Positions 1 through 8,501 of a stretch of 64,000 bases of DNA are shown here, one piece after another (position 1 is the first letter of the stretch; every line of letters begins with the position of its first letter). The notes below the pieces were generated by a model, which made no database searches, was not told where the DNA came from, and saw nothing but the letters and a program-made list of their open reading frames with translations. Where the stretch lies: the NCBI RefSeq assembly GCF_013523055.1, contig NZ_JAAMQM010000002.1, positions 1-64,000 of the forward strand, given 5' to 3'. The translations under genes and the position numbers were made by a program. Source of the DNA: Pseudomonas capeferrum (lineage in GTDB: Bacteria > Pseudomonadota > Gammaproteobacteria > Pseudomonadales > Pseudomonadaceae).

Positions 1-75
1 CGCCACCGGGACACCGCGCACCGGTGGCGAGCGGGCTTGTCCCGCGATAGGCCGGCAGCGTCACTGAAGATTCCA
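1..75. repeat. Partial REP/REPIN element at window edge
   Basis: This is the right half of a REP-type inverted repeat. It reads gtggcgagcgggcttgtccc followed by a gcgataggcc-type tail and a tcactgaag end. The same arrangement recurs at about 3.6, 7.5, 10.0 and 18.7-19.7 kb. The left arm lies outside the window. Bases 76-186 hold nothing I recognise. Confidence 0.75.
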
Positions 76-186
76 GAAGCCAAACAAGAGCGCCAGCCAA
101 CGAAACTTGATGACTTTTCCTCGACTGACCAGCATCAGGCCATTATCCGGCGTGTGCTAGGCACAAGTGAAAGGTACGTTACGCCC

Positions 187-1518
187 TCAACCCCCCACCG
201 GCTTCGTCAACGGCAACTCCAGCCGGGCGACGAAGCCGCCCTGAGCATGGTTTTCGAACACCAGGCTCCCGCCATGACGTTCCACTGCCTTGCGGGCAAT
301 CGCCAGTCCCAAGCCATGACCCGATGCTTGCTGCCCCGGCGCGCGGAAGAAGGGTTCTCCCAGGCGCGCCAGATGCTCCGGCGCCGCGCCGGGACCATGG
401 TCGCGCACACTCAGGAGAATGCGATCCTGATCACCCTGGGCGCTGATCTCGATGGGTTGGCCCACGGGGTTGAAGCGCAAGGCGTTGCGTACCAGGTTGT
501 CCACGGCTCGCTCGATCAAGGTCGGCCAGCCCATCAACGTCAGGCCGGGCGTACTTTCCAGGCGAATCTCCTGGTCCGGCGCGCTGAGCTGGGCATCCTT
601 GCGTACGCTGCCGAGCAAGGCATTGAGGTCGACCGTTTCGGCATGGGCCTGTTCAGCATCGACGCGAGCCAGTTCGAGGATTTCGCTGATCAGGTCTTCC
701 AGGCGATCGCATTCTCGGGTCAGGCGCGGCCACAGGGCTTCGCGCTGGGCAGGCTCGGCGCGTTCGGCCAGTGCCAGGGCGATGCGCAGACGCGCCAGCG
801 GGGAACGCAACTCATGGGATACATCACGTAGCAGTTGGCGCTGGCTGCCGATAAGGCTCTGCAAGCGCGCGCCCATCTTGTTGAAGTCGTTGGCCAGGAC
901 CCCGAACTCGTCCCGCCTGTCAGCCAGGCGCGCCAGGCTGTTCTGCTGGTAGCTGGCCTGGCCCAGGTCGTGCACCGCCCCACGCAGTCGACTCAGCGGC
1001 CGGGTGATCGACAGCGTCACCAACAGGCTGAACAACGTCAACACCACCAAGGCGATGCCCAGTGCGCTGAGGGGCCACAGCAGGCTGTCGCGGTGCCAGG
1101 CATCCAGCTCGGGGTGGGGAATGCGGTAGATCAGCAGGTAGGTCTCGCCGCTGCGAGGGCTGGTGTATTCCTCGGTCAGTCGTCGCCAAGGCAGGCGCTT
1201 GTCATTGTGCTGGCGCGCCTCGAAAGCTGCCGCCCGCCGCGGGAACGTGCCTGGCACCACGGCTTCGCCGCTCTCGTTGAGCACCTGTACATCGATCTTG
1301 AAGCGTTGCCTGCGGCGCTCCAGGAACTGCTGCGCGGAGTCGACACCTTCCTGTTCATAATGCTCGGCCCAATGACTGGCCAAGGTGTTCAGGCCCGGAT
1401 GACGGCTGAGGATCCAGGCATCCTGGTTCAGCATATGGCCGAGCAGAATGGACAGACCGGCGACCAGGGTGATGGCCAGCCAGAAACTCGCCAGGATGCG
1501 CCAGAACAATGAACGCAA
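187..1518 (-). CDS. CpxS/CpxA-type membrane sensor histidine kinase
   Basis: Inner-membrane sensor kinase of a two-component system, 443 aa. A first membrane segment lies near residues 8-28, a periplasmic domain at about 29-146 and a second membrane segment at about 147-169. HAMP follows, then a HisKA box with the phospho-accepting His near residue 235 (DVSHELRSPLARLR). A HATPase domain follows with DNLVRNALRFNP and GHGLGLAIA motifs. The start is a TTG preceded by AGGAGG with seven bases of spacing. The gene lies downstream of a Spy-like gene on the same strand, as in the P. aeruginosa PA3205-PA3206 (cpxS) pair, which points to envelope-stress sensing. A terminator-like hairpin separates the two genes. 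No response regulator gene is visible in the window. The family call is firm; the stimulus is inferred. Confidence 0.85.
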   Translation of the reverse strand: MRSLFWRILASFWLAITLVAGLSILLGHMLNQDAWILSRHPGLNTLASHWAEHYEQEGVDSAQQFLERRRQRFKIDVQVLNESGEAVVPGTFPRRAAAFEARQHNDKRLPWRRLTEEYTSPRSGETYLLIYRIPHPELDAWHRDSLLWPLSALGIALVVLTLFSLLVTLSITRPLSRLRGAVHDLGQASYQQNSLARLADRRDEFGVLANDFNKMGARLQSLIGSQRQLLRDVSHELRSPLARLRIALALAERAEPAQREALWPRLTRECDRLEDLISEILELARVDAEQAHAETVDLNALLGSVRKDAQLSAPDQEIRLESTPGLTLMGWPTLIERAVDNLVRNALRFNPVGQPIEISAQGDQDRILLSVRDHGPGAAPEHLARLGEPFFRAPGQQASGHGLGLAIARKAVERHGGSLVFENHAQGGFVARLELPLTKPVGG

Positions 1519-1540
1519 GACAACACCTCCTACAAACGGG

Positions 1541-1573
1541 AAAAGCCCGACCTGCCGCAGGGGCGGGTCGGGC
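1541..1573 (-). terminator. Terminator-like hairpin after the Spy-like gene
   Basis: An inverted repeat (gcccgacctgcc against ggcgggtcgggc, one wobble pair) is followed on the minus strand by TTTT. It lies between the Spy-like gene and the kinase, so it probably reduces read-through into the kinase. Confidence 0.7.
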
Positions 1574-1587
1574 GTGCGGTCGACAGC

Positions 1588-2004
1588 TTACTGGGCCTTG
1601 CTGGCTTTTTCAGCTTTCCAGGCCTTGAATTCCTGCCACTCGGCCTTGCGTTCGGCGCGTTTCTTTTGCATTTCGTCGAACTGCTTCTGCTGTTCTGGCT
1701 TGAGCAGGCCGCGGATTTCAGCTTGGGTCTTGTCGTGCCGTGCCTTGAGCTCGTCCTTCATGGCTTTCTGCTCGGCGGCCGGCAGCTTGTCCAGGTAGCG
1801 CTTGGTGATGTCGCGATGGGCTTTCATGTCCTCGCCCTTGAGCTTGCCGATCTGCTGGCGCTGTTCGTGGGTCAGGTCCAGTTGAGCGTAAGGCGCGCCA
1901 CCGCGGTGATGTGGGCCTTCGTGACGCGGGCCGCCTTCTGGCATGGCCATGGCAACGGTTGGCAGAGCGGCGGCGAACATCAGAGCGATCAGGGTCTTGC
2001 GCAT
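1588..2004 (-). CDS. Spy/CpxP-like periplasmic LTXXQ chaperone
   Basis: Small secreted protein of 138 aa. It has an N-terminal signal peptide (MRKTLIALMFAAALPTVAMA), a His/Gly/Pro-rich linker, and then a highly charged helical body containing the LTxEQRQQI signature of the Spy/CpxP family. Members act as ATP-independent periplasmic chaperones or as adaptors that hold a Cpx-type kinase off. It sits directly upstream of a CpxS-like kinase and has its own terminator, so strong separate expression is likely. A direct repeat of the OmpR-family operator kind lies about 80 bp upstream. The family call rests on the signal peptide, the LTXXQ motif and the context. Confidence 0.85.
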   Translation of the reverse strand: MRKTLIALMFAAALPTVAMAMPEGGPRHEGPHHRGGAPYAQLDLTHEQRQQIGKLKGEDMKAHRDITKRYLDKLPAAEQKAMKDELKARHDKTQAEIRGLLKPEQQKQFDEMQKKRAERKAEWQEFKAWKAEKASKAQ

Positions 2005-2084
2005 GGTGTCTCTCCTTTCGAGGGCCGGTGTTTACCGGATGTGCTCAGTTTAGGGAGATCAAGGTCAAGGGCGGTCAGGTGAGC

Positions 2085-2100
2085 GTAAAGCTTGCGTAAA
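2085..2100 (-). promoter_or_regulatory. GTAAA direct repeat, candidate CpxR-type operator
   Basis: Two GTAAA motifs (inside gcgtaaag ... gcgtaaag) repeat with an 11-bp period, upstream of the Spy-like gene. The E. coli CpxR consensus is GTAAA-N5-GTAAA; here the spacer is six. This is a sequence match only. Confidence 0.35.
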
Positions 2101-2163
2101 GACGATGGTGACGTCATGACGTTCGACGCTGCCCATTGCTCCCTGCAGGCGGGCGAGAGCTGC

Positions 2164-2640
2164 TTGGCGTGACTGCGACGGGATCGCTAATGCAGTGTCG
2201 CTGCTGCGGCATCTTTCGCACGTTGAACAGGGATAGTGTGGCTTTGGCGTGACTGCGACGGGATCGCCAAGGCAGTGTCGCTGCCGCGGCATCTTTCGCA
2301 CGTTGAACAGGACAGTGTGGCTTTGGCGTGACTGCGACGGGATCGCCAAGGCAGTGTCGCTGCCGCGGCATCTTTCGCACGTTGAACAGGGATAGTGTGG
2401 CTTTGGCGTGACTGCGACGGGATCGCTAATGCAGTGTCGCTGCTGCGGCATCTTTCGCACGTTGAACAGGGATAGTGTGGCTTTGGCGTGACTGCGACGG
2501 GATCGCCAAGACAGTTTCGCTACCGCGGCATCTTTCGCACGTTGAACAGGACAGTGTGGCTTTGGCGTGACTGCGACGGGATCGCCAAAGCGGTGTCGCT
2601 ACCGCAGCATCTTTCGCACGCTGGACAGCATTGCCTTCGC
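2164..2640. repeat. Tandem array, six copies of a ~80-bp unit
   Basis: Six direct copies begin at about 2164, 2244, 2323, 2403, 2483 and 2562, so the unit is 79-80 bp. Each starts ttggcgtgactgcgacggga and ends near cgcacgttgaacagg. Units contain short self-complementary parts (ttggcg ... cgccaa and ggcag-tgtcg-ctgcc). Copies differ mainly in the middle, and the last is the most diverged. Reading frames cross the array, but their proteins are simply periodic and I do not regard them as genes. Confidence 0.9.
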
Positions 2641-2716
2641 GTATCTGTCATGGCAACGCCACCGCGTTGTCACCTGGATCTGTCACCCTCCTGCAAACAG
2701 CGCCGGAGGCCGATCC

Positions 2717-3532
2717 ATGACCCACGTCGAATGCTCTCGACCGTCGCGCAAGCAACGTGTACGCACGTTGTGGATCTCCGATGTGCACCTGGGCACCCGG
2801 GACTGCCAGGCCGAGCACCTGTCGCGTTTTCTCAAGGGCTACCAGGCCGACCGCGTCTATCTGGTCGGCGATATCATCGACGGCTGGAAGCTGCGCGGGG
2901 GGATCTACTGGCCGCAGGCCCACACCAACGTCATCCGCCGCCTGCTGACCATGAGCAAGCGCGGGACCGAGGTGATCTATGTCACCGGCAACCATGACGA
3001 ATTCCTGCGGCGTTACTCGACGCTCGTTCTTGGCAATATTCAATTGGTCGATCAGGCCGAGCATTTGACCGCGGACGGTCGGCGGTTGCTGGTAATCCAT
3101 GGCGACCAGTTCGATGTGATCACTCGGTATCACCGATGGCTGGCGTTTCTGGGTGACCGGGCCTATGAGGTGACGTTGGTGCTCAACCGCTGGCTGAACC
3201 ACTGGCGGGCGCGTTATGGCTATGGGTATTGGTCGCTCTCCGCTTACCTCAAGCACAAGGTGAAGGGAGCGGTGAACTTCATCAGCGACTTCGAACAGGC
3301 CATCACCCATGAGTGCACCCGGCGCGGATTTCATGGGGTAGTGTGCGGGCATATTCATCATGCCGAGATTCGCAAGGTGGGCGATGTGGATTATTTCAAT
3401 TGTGGCGATTGGGTGGAGTCCTGCACGGCGTTGATCGAGCACTGGGATGGGCAGATCGAGCTGTATCGGCTGGCCGAGGTGCAGCAGGGGCGCTTAGGGC
3501 AGGCAATGCCTAGGGTGAAAGAGCCGGTTTGA
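2717..3532 (+). CDS. Calcineurin-like metallophosphoesterase (LpxH-like family)
   Basis: A 271-aa phosphoesterase of the binuclear-metal calcineurin fold, related to UDP-2,3-diacylglucosamine hydrolases. The motifs appear in order: D-x-H in ISDVHLGT, GDIIDGW, GNHDE, an isolated HGDQFD, and the C-terminal GHIHHAE. Together these give the expected metal ligands. The start is the ATG at 2717, preceded by GGAGG with seven bases of spacing; longer upstream frames only run through the tandem repeat. Pseudomonas has a separate canonical LpxH, so this is probably a paralogue of unknown substrate. It is monocistronic, with a REP block downstream. Confidence 0.8.
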   Translation: MTHVECSRPSRKQRVRTLWISDVHLGTRDCQAEHLSRFLKGYQADRVYLVGDIIDGWKLRGGIYWPQAHTNVIRRLLTMSKRGTEVIYVTGNHDEFLRRYSTLVLGNIQLVDQAEHLTADGRRLLVIHGDQFDVITRYHRWLAFLGDRAYEVTLVLNRWLNHWRARYGYGYWSLSAYLKHKVKGAVNFISDFEQAITHECTRRGFHGVVCGHIHHAEIRKVGDVDYFNCGDWVESCTALIEHWDGQIELYRLAEVQQGRLGQAMPRVKEPV

Positions 3533-3620
3533 TCGGGTTTGTAAGGGCTGGCCTTGATGTCGATCAGTTGACGCAAAAGTAATCATACTGAAGCTTATCT
3601 TCAATCTTACAGATCTTCTG

Positions 3621-3795
3621 TGACGCTGATGGCCTCTCGCGAGACTGGCCCGCTCACCACCGTGGCGGGGTGTGAAAGTACGCATTGCCCCCAGTGGTGA
3701 GCGGGCTAGTCCCGCGATGAGGCCATCAGCCGCACCGCCTCTCCAGTGGCAAGCGGGCTTGCCGGACCACCCGCGATAAAGCCGTCAGCCGCCTC
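3621..3795. repeat. REPIN doublet plus single REP
   Basis: An inverted pair of REP sequences (gctgatggcc ... ggccatcagc ends, gagcgggctagtcccgcga core) spans about 3621-3730. A further single, diverged REP (agcgggcttgcc) follows to about 3795. It fills the space between two convergent gene ends. It shares a ctgaagcttatct flank with the element near 10.0 kb. Confidence 0.8.
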
Positions 3796-3799
3796 CCAC

Positions 3800-4111
3800 T
3801 CAAAGCTTCACCTTCCCCCGCAAAATATCGCGAAACATGGCGAAATCCCCGATCAAGCTGTAAAAAGGATAGGTAAAGGTCGCCGGCCGATTCTTCTCGA
3901 AGAAAAAGTGCCCGGCCCAGGCGAACCCATACCCGGCCAGTGGCACCGCCACCAACAGTAGCCACTCGCCGCTGGCAATGGCATAAGCCAGCAGCGCGAT
4001 GACCAGACTGGTCCCGACAAAATGCAAACGGCGACAGGTGGGGTTGCTGTGCTCTCCCAGGTAATAAGGGTAGAACTCGGCAAAACTGCGGTATTGCGCT
4101 GTACGGGTCAT
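3800..4111 (-). CDS. Mpo1/DUF962-like membrane protein
   Basis: A 103-aa protein beginning MTRTAQYRSFAEFYPYYLGE. It resembles the DUF962/Mpo1 family, whose yeast member is an Fe(II)-dependent dioxygenase acting on 2-hydroxy fatty acids. Visible marks are the N-terminal F-x-x-F-Y-P-Y-Y-L-x-E-H stretch, H-F-V-G near residue 30, two hydrophobic segments, and a conserved G-H-F-F-F-E-K-N-R-P box that could carry metal-binding His. The start at 4111 is chosen over a longer frame because of this family N-terminus and an upstream GGAAG. Its function in Pseudomonas is not established. Confidence 0.7.
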   Translation of the reverse strand: MTRTAQYRSFAEFYPYYLGEHSNPTCRRLHFVGTSLVIALLAYAIASGEWLLLVAVPLAGYGFAWAGHFFFEKNRPATFTYPFYSLIGDFAMFRDILRGKVKL

Positions 4112-4266
4112 GACTGTGCTTCCAAGGCTGCTCTGACTGAAAGGGTAGGACTGCGTGGAACCTGATTCGAGTCTAGAGTGATAAGCGGTACTGGCCAGTG
4201 ACAATAAGCGCCAATTGAATATCCTTTGCAATCTACCGCGGGAGCGGTCAGCACAAGAAGTCGCCC

Positions 4267-5502
4267 ATGAGTGAGAGAACCACGTCAGCCAGCTGGGCTT
4301 CAGGGATCGTCAAGGCACTCGAACTCGAAGGGCTCGATTGCCGCGCTATGTTCAAGCAACTAGGGCTCGATTTTTCCGCCCTCGACGACCCTGACGCACG
4401 TTTTCGCCAGGATGACATGACCCGGCTCTGGCAATTGGCCGTGGAATTGTCGGGCAATCAGGCCGTCGGCCTGAACATGTCGCGGGTGGTGCGGCCGGCA
4501 TCCTTCCATGTGGTCGGCTATGCGTTGATGTCGAGCCGTACCCTGGCCGAAGGTTTCCATCGCCTGGTGCGCTATCAGCGCATCATTGCAGAAAGCTCCG
4601 ACCTGAGTTTCCATCTGCACGACGGCAACTACACCCTCGTACTGACCGTGCATGGCGATCACCTGCCGCCTACTCGCCACAGCGCCGAGGCTTCACTCGC
4701 CTGCGCCTTGTCACTGTGCAGCTGGCTCAGCGGCCGAGCGATCCAGCTGCGAAGGGTGCTGATCCAGGGGCCACAGCCGGCGGATGTGGAACCTTACCGA
4801 AAGGCATTCCGCGCACCGCTGATATTCGACGCGCCGCATGATGCGCTGGTCTTCGAACGAGCCGACATGGAAGCAGCGCTACCGACCGCCAACGAGGCCA
4901 TGGCCATCCTGCATGATCGCTTCGCCGGGGAGTACCTGGCGCGTTTCTCGGAAAGCCGGGTGACCCACCGCGCCCGCCAGGTGCTGTGCCGGATCCTGCC
5001 CGAGGGCGAACCCAAGCGCGAAGCGGTCGCCCAGGCCCTGCACATGTCCCAGCGCACCTTGCAGCGTCGGCTGCAGGAAGAAGGCACCAGCTTCCAGAAC
5101 CTGCTCGACGACACCCGCCGTGAACTGGCTGAGCAATACCTGGCCCAGCCTGCGATGACGTTGCTGCAAACCGCCTACCTGCTGGGCTTCGCCGACCCGA
5201 GCAACTTCTACCGCGCCTTCCGGCGCTGGTTCGACACCACGCCGAGCGAGTATCGCGGCCGGCGGGGCGCGGCGGCCGCGCAAGACTCAGTGGCGCCAGA
5301 AGGCCGGCATGCACAGCACCAGCACGGTGATGATCTCCAGGCGGCCAAGCAGCATGCCGCCCGCCAGGATCCACTTGGCCGCATCGGGCAGGGTAGAGAA
5401 GTTGCCCGCGGGCCCGATCACTTCGCCGAGGCCCGGACCGACACCGGATACGGTGCTGGCGGCACCGGTCAGGGCGGTCATCCAGTCGACCCCCAGCAGT
5501 GA
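4267..5502 (+). CDS. AraC-family regulator with C-terminal extension
   Basis: AraC/XylS-type transcription factor, 411 aa as read. Residues about 1-210 are an OruR/ArgR-like 'Arabinose_bd' sensor domain. Residues about 235-330 hold the two helix-turn-helix units (VAQALHMSQRTLQRRLQEEG and the TLLQTAYLLGFADPSNFYRAFRRW signature). Homologous sequence ends near TPSEYRGRRG at about residue 335. The frame then continues for about 75 residues rich in Gln/His/Gly that are simply antisense to the 3' end of trkH. A normal member is about 335-345 aa. Either the stop was lost or the tail is real. The target genes are unknown. Confidence 0.8.
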   Translation: MSERTTSASWASGIVKALELEGLDCRAMFKQLGLDFSALDDPDARFRQDDMTRLWQLAVELSGNQAVGLNMSRVVRPASFHVVGYALMSSRTLAEGFHRLVRYQRIIAESSDLSFHLHDGNYTLVLTVHGDHLPPTRHSAEASLACALSLCSWLSGRAIQLRRVLIQGPQPADVEPYRKAFRAPLIFDAPHDALVFERADMEAALPTANEAMAILHDRFAGEYLARFSESRVTHRARQVLCRILPEGEPKREAVAQALHMSQRTLQRRLQEEGTSFQNLLDDTRRELAEQYLAQPAMTLLQTAYLLGFADPSNFYRAFRRWFDTTPSEYRGRRGAAAAQDSVAPEGRHAQHQHGDDLQAAKQHAARQDPLGRIGQGREVARGPDHFAEARTDTGYGAGGTGQGGHPVDPQQ

Positions 5503-6741
5503 CAGCAGCAGGGCGATGATGCAGATGGTGATCGCGAAGAAGAACGAGAACGTCAGGATCGAGCGCACGATCTCTTCATCGAGACGGTGGCCGTTGTACT
5601 TCTGCTTGATCACCGCGCGTGGGTGGATCAGCTGGTTGAGGCTGGCCTTGAGCAGGATGTAGGCGACCTGGAAACGGAAGATCTTGATCCCGCCCGCCGT
5701 CGAACCGGAGCAACCGCCGATGAAGCCCAGGTAGAAGAACAGCATGAGCGAGAAGTTGCCCCACAGACTGTAGTCACCCAGGGCGAAGCCGGTGGTGGTG
5801 ACCACCGAGGTGACGTTCAGGGCCACGTGGCGCAGGGCGTCGAACCACGGCAGGTTGTTGGTGGCCCAGTACCAGGTGCCGAGCACGATCCAGGTAGCCA
5901 CCAGCAAGCCGAGCAGTCCCTGGACCTGCTGGTCGCGAATCATCGCGCCGCGATTGCCGCGCAAGGTGGCCACATACAGGGTGAACGGCAGGCTGCCGAG
6001 GATCATCACCACCACCGCGACCCAGTGCACGGCAGGCATGTCCCACTTGGCCAGAGACTGGTCGGAGGTGGAGAACCCGCCGGTGGAGATCGCCGACATG
6101 GCATGGTTGACCGCATCGAACAACCCCATCCCCGCCCACCAGAAGGCCAGACTGCCCAGCACCGTGATGCCGACGTACACCAGCACGATCGACTTGGCGA
6201 CCATGTGCGAGCGCGGCATGACCTTTTCCGAGCGATCGGACGACTCGGTCTGGAACAGGCGCATGCCACCGATGCGCAGCAACGGCAGGATCGCCACCGC
6301 CATGCCGATGAAGCCGATGCCGCCCAGCCAGTGCAGCATCGAGCGCCACATCAGGATGCCCGGCGACATGCTGTCCAGCCCGCTCAATACGGTCGAACCG
6401 GTGGCGGTGATGCCGGACATGCTTTCGAAGAAGGCGTTGGTGTAGCTGATGTGCTGGGTCAGCAGGAAGGGCAGGGCGGCGAACAGACCCACCACCAGCC
6501 AGCTGCTGACCGTCAGCAGGTACATGTCGCGAGGCCGCAGGTGCACGTGCTCCGGCCGTCCCGGTATGACCAGGGCCAACCCGGCAACGAAGGTGATCAG
6601 GCTTGACCAGAGGAAGGAATGCATGTCGCCGGTGCGTTCGAAGATCACCAGGGTCGCCATGGGGACGACCATGCTGACCGCCAGGGTGATGAGGAAGATG
6701 CCGATGATGAAACCAATGATCCTTAAGGTCGGCAACGCCAT
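5287..6741 (-). CDS. trkH: Trk potassium uptake channel subunit TrkH
   Basis: A 484-aa inner-membrane K+ uptake subunit of the TrkH/TrkG/KtrB superfamily. The four pore-loop repeats are visible with their filter glycines: TATGSTV, STGGFSTSD, TTTGFALGDYS and VSGVGPGLG. About ten hydrophobic segments span the protein, and length matches the family. It would act with the cytoplasmic NAD-binding TrkA, not in this window. The gene is convergent with, and overlapped for about 216 bp by, the extended AraC frame. It is divergent from the nitroreductase at 6844. Confidence 0.93.
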   Translation of the reverse strand: MALPTLRIIGFIIGIFLITLAVSMVVPMATLVIFERTGDMHSFLWSSLITFVAGLALVIPGRPEHVHLRPRDMYLLTVSSWLVVGLFAALPFLLTQHISYTNAFFESMSGITATGSTVLSGLDSMSPGILMWRSMLHWLGGIGFIGMAVAILPLLRIGGMRLFQTESSDRSEKVMPRSHMVAKSIVLVYVGITVLGSLAFWWAGMGLFDAVNHAMSAISTGGFSTSDQSLAKWDMPAVHWVAVVVMILGSLPFTLYVATLRGNRGAMIRDQQVQGLLGLLVATWIVLGTWYWATNNLPWFDALRHVALNVTSVVTTTGFALGDYSLWGNFSLMLFFYLGFIGGCSGSTAGGIKIFRFQVAYILLKASLNQLIHPRAVIKQKYNGHRLDEEIVRSILTFSFFFAITICIIALLLSLLGVDWMTALTGAASTVSGVGPGLGEVIGPAGNFSTLPDAAKWILAGGMLLGRLEIITVLVLCMPAFWRH

Positions 6742-6843
6742 GTGATCTGCTCTGACTTGGAACGGAAGGGCGCCATTCTACCTATGGACCTTTCGAAGTA
6801 AACGCTAGAATGACCGCACATTCATCTTTCTTGGGGGTAGCCG

Positions 6844-7401
6844 ATGGAGGCTCTTGATGCGTTGCTCAACCGTGTGTCCGTGGCACGTTTGACCGACCCC
6901 GCGCCTGATGGCGCTCAGCGCGAAGCCTTGTTTCAGGCCGCTTTGCGCGCGCCCGACCATGGCCAGCTGCGGCCGTGGCGTTTTCTCACCATCGAAGGCG
7001 AGGGCCGTGATCGCCTGGGCGAGCTGTTCGCCGAAGCGGTGGAGCGCAAGGGCGACGCCACGTCCAAGGCGCTGGACAAGGCCCGCGCCATGCCATTGCG
7101 CGCGCCGTTGCTGATCGTGGTGATCGCTTGTCTGCAGGATCATTACAAGGTGCCCAAGTCCGAGCAGCGCCTGGCCGCCGGTTGCGCCGCACACGGTATT
7201 CTCCTGGCTGCCCATGCCCAAGGGATCGGCGCGGTGTGGCGCACCGGCGACCTGGCGTTCGATGACCATGTGCATCAGGGTCTGGGGATGGCGGAGAACG
7301 AAGAGGTGATCGGTTATCTGTATGTCGGAACGCCGGAGAACCAACCGCGCCCGGCGCCGGTGCTGGAAACGGCCGAGTTCGTGCAGGGCTGGGGAGGCTG
7401 A
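6844..7401 (+). CDS. YdjA-like FMN nitroreductase
   Basis: A 185-aa small nitroreductase. The N-terminal LLNRVSVARLTDP segment corresponds to the R-x-S FMN-phosphate site. It continues with ALRAPDHGQLRPWRF, AAGCAAHGILLAAHAQGIGAVWRTG and a C-terminal G-Y-L-Y-V-G strand. This is the E. coli YdjA pattern, a flavoprotein reducing nitro or quinone-like substrates in the cytoplasm with NAD(P)H. A clear ribosome site (GGGGGT) precedes the ATG. The gene stands alone. The physiological substrate is unknown. Confidence 0.85.
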   Translation: MEALDALLNRVSVARLTDPAPDGAQREALFQAALRAPDHGQLRPWRFLTIEGEGRDRLGELFAEAVERKGDATSKALDKARAMPLRAPLLIVVIACLQDHYKVPKSEQRLAAGCAAHGILLAAHAQGIGAVWRTGDLAFDDHVHQGLGMAENEEVIGYLYVGTPENQPRPAPVLETAEFVQGWGG

Positions 7402-7513
7402 ATAGAGCGCTCGAGGCGGGTGGGTGGGCAAGGCCAGCCAGTTGTGGCGAGGCAGCCTGGTTTTCGGATGCTGGAGGTTTGGCTTTCGGTTTCAGAATCG
7501 GCTGGGCTTTTAA

Positions 7514-7602
7514 GGGCCTATCGCGGGACAAGCCCGCTCGCCACCTGGGTTTTCGCCACGCCCGCGCATCGGTGGCGAGCGGGCTTGTCCCGCGACAGGG
7601 CC
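7514..7602. repeat. REPIN inverted pair
   Basis: An inverted repeat with ends gggcct(a)tcgcgggacaag and cttgtcccgcgacagggcc and the core gcccgctcgccac / gtggcgagcgggc. It lies between the nitroreductase and the convergent LPS gene. The rest of 7402-7703 shows no gene. Confidence 0.85.
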
Positions 7603-7703
7603 AGCAGATGCCCAGCAGATCTTGAAATCCTGAAGAGAAGTTCCAGCATCTGAAAATCGGGATACCTGCTTTAACGGGCAGGTCCCTGCCAACGCATCGC
7701 GGC

Positions 7704-8501
7704 TCAACCGGGCAGGTGACGAGCCACCAGCGCCCTTGCCTGGGCTACATCGATCTTGGGGATCACCGAGGTCGGGACACGCGACGTGGCCGACAGGTTG
7801 TAAACCTGGAACCTGTCATCGATCACTCTCTGCCTCATCAACGCCAGTGACGGCAGGATACGACGCTCCCAATGCTGGTCCAGCCCGCAAGGGGAGTGCC
7901 CTGTCTGGCCCGTTTCATAGAAGCGTCCCACCGATTGGTCGAGATCCACTCCGACCAGAAACACCTCGCTGAAACCGAGATGGCAAGCCAGCTGCAGCGC
8001 CACGTAGGCGACGGTCCTGGCATCGAAAAAGCCCTTGCTCAGGTTTCTGCTGAAGCCGATCGAGCGCCCACGTTTGCTCCAGAAAGTCCAACTGCGCACC
8101 AGCGATCCCGTGCCCAGCCAATCCTCGAGCGAAAGGGCACGGGCCTTGAACAACGGATAGCGGTTGGTGACAGGCGGGATATCGTGCTCTTGCAGGCGCT
8201 CTGGCCATAGCAACAGATTATTGCTGTGTTGCAACGCCCAGGCATAGAGCTCGGGCTGTTGATTGGGGAAGTCCAGATCGGAGCAGACGTAGAAGAACGG
8301 CTTGATCGGGGTGCCCATCAACATGGAGACCGAACCGTTCATTGCGATCACTGGCACATCGGGGAAATGAGCCAGATCAAAATGCCGGGCACTTTGGCCT
8401 GAGGCGAGAATGATGACAGGACCTTTGCAGGTCTTATGGCACGTCTCGAAAGAGCGCAACATTTCTTGTGAACATGCTGCCGTTGGTTTTTTGGGGCGCA
8501 T
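7704..8501 (-). CDS. WaaZ/DUF115-like LPS core protein (putative)
   Basis: A 265-aa cytoplasmic protein. It opens with a nucleotide-sugar-fold-like segment (PVIILASGQSARHFDL, then VPVIAMNGSV). Further in it has SIGFSRNLSKGFFDARTVAYVALQLACHLGFSEVFLVGVDLD, a layout I associate with DUF115/sialyltransferase-like proteins and with the LPS-core protein WaaZ (third-Kdo addition). I recognise the fold better than the function. The neighbours are Kdo biosynthesis paralogues and an LPS-kinase-like gene, which supports a role in LPS inner-core or Kdo-glycan assembly. No good ribosome site precedes the first ATG; an internal ATG 13 codons later is possible. Confidence 0.5.
   Translation of the reverse strand: MRPKKPTAACSQEMLRSFETCHKTCKGPVIILASGQSARHFDLAHFPDVPVIAMNGSVSMLMGTPIKPFFYVCSDLDFPNQQPELYAWALQHSNNLLLWPERLQEHDIPPVTNRYPLFKARALSLEDWLGTGSLVRSWTFWSKRGRSIGFSRNLSKGFFDARTVAYVALQLACHLGFSEVFLVGVDLDQSVGRFYETGQTGHSPCGLDQHWERRILPSLALMRQRVIDDRFQVYNLSATSRVPTSVIPKIDVAQARALVARHLPG

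Noticed and set aside
2065..2460. Minus-strand frames across the 80-bp array giving repetitive Cys-rich peptides (CERCRGSD-type)
   Set aside because: They only reflect the tandem DNA repeat; no ribosome site, no conservation and several overlapping frames are equally open.
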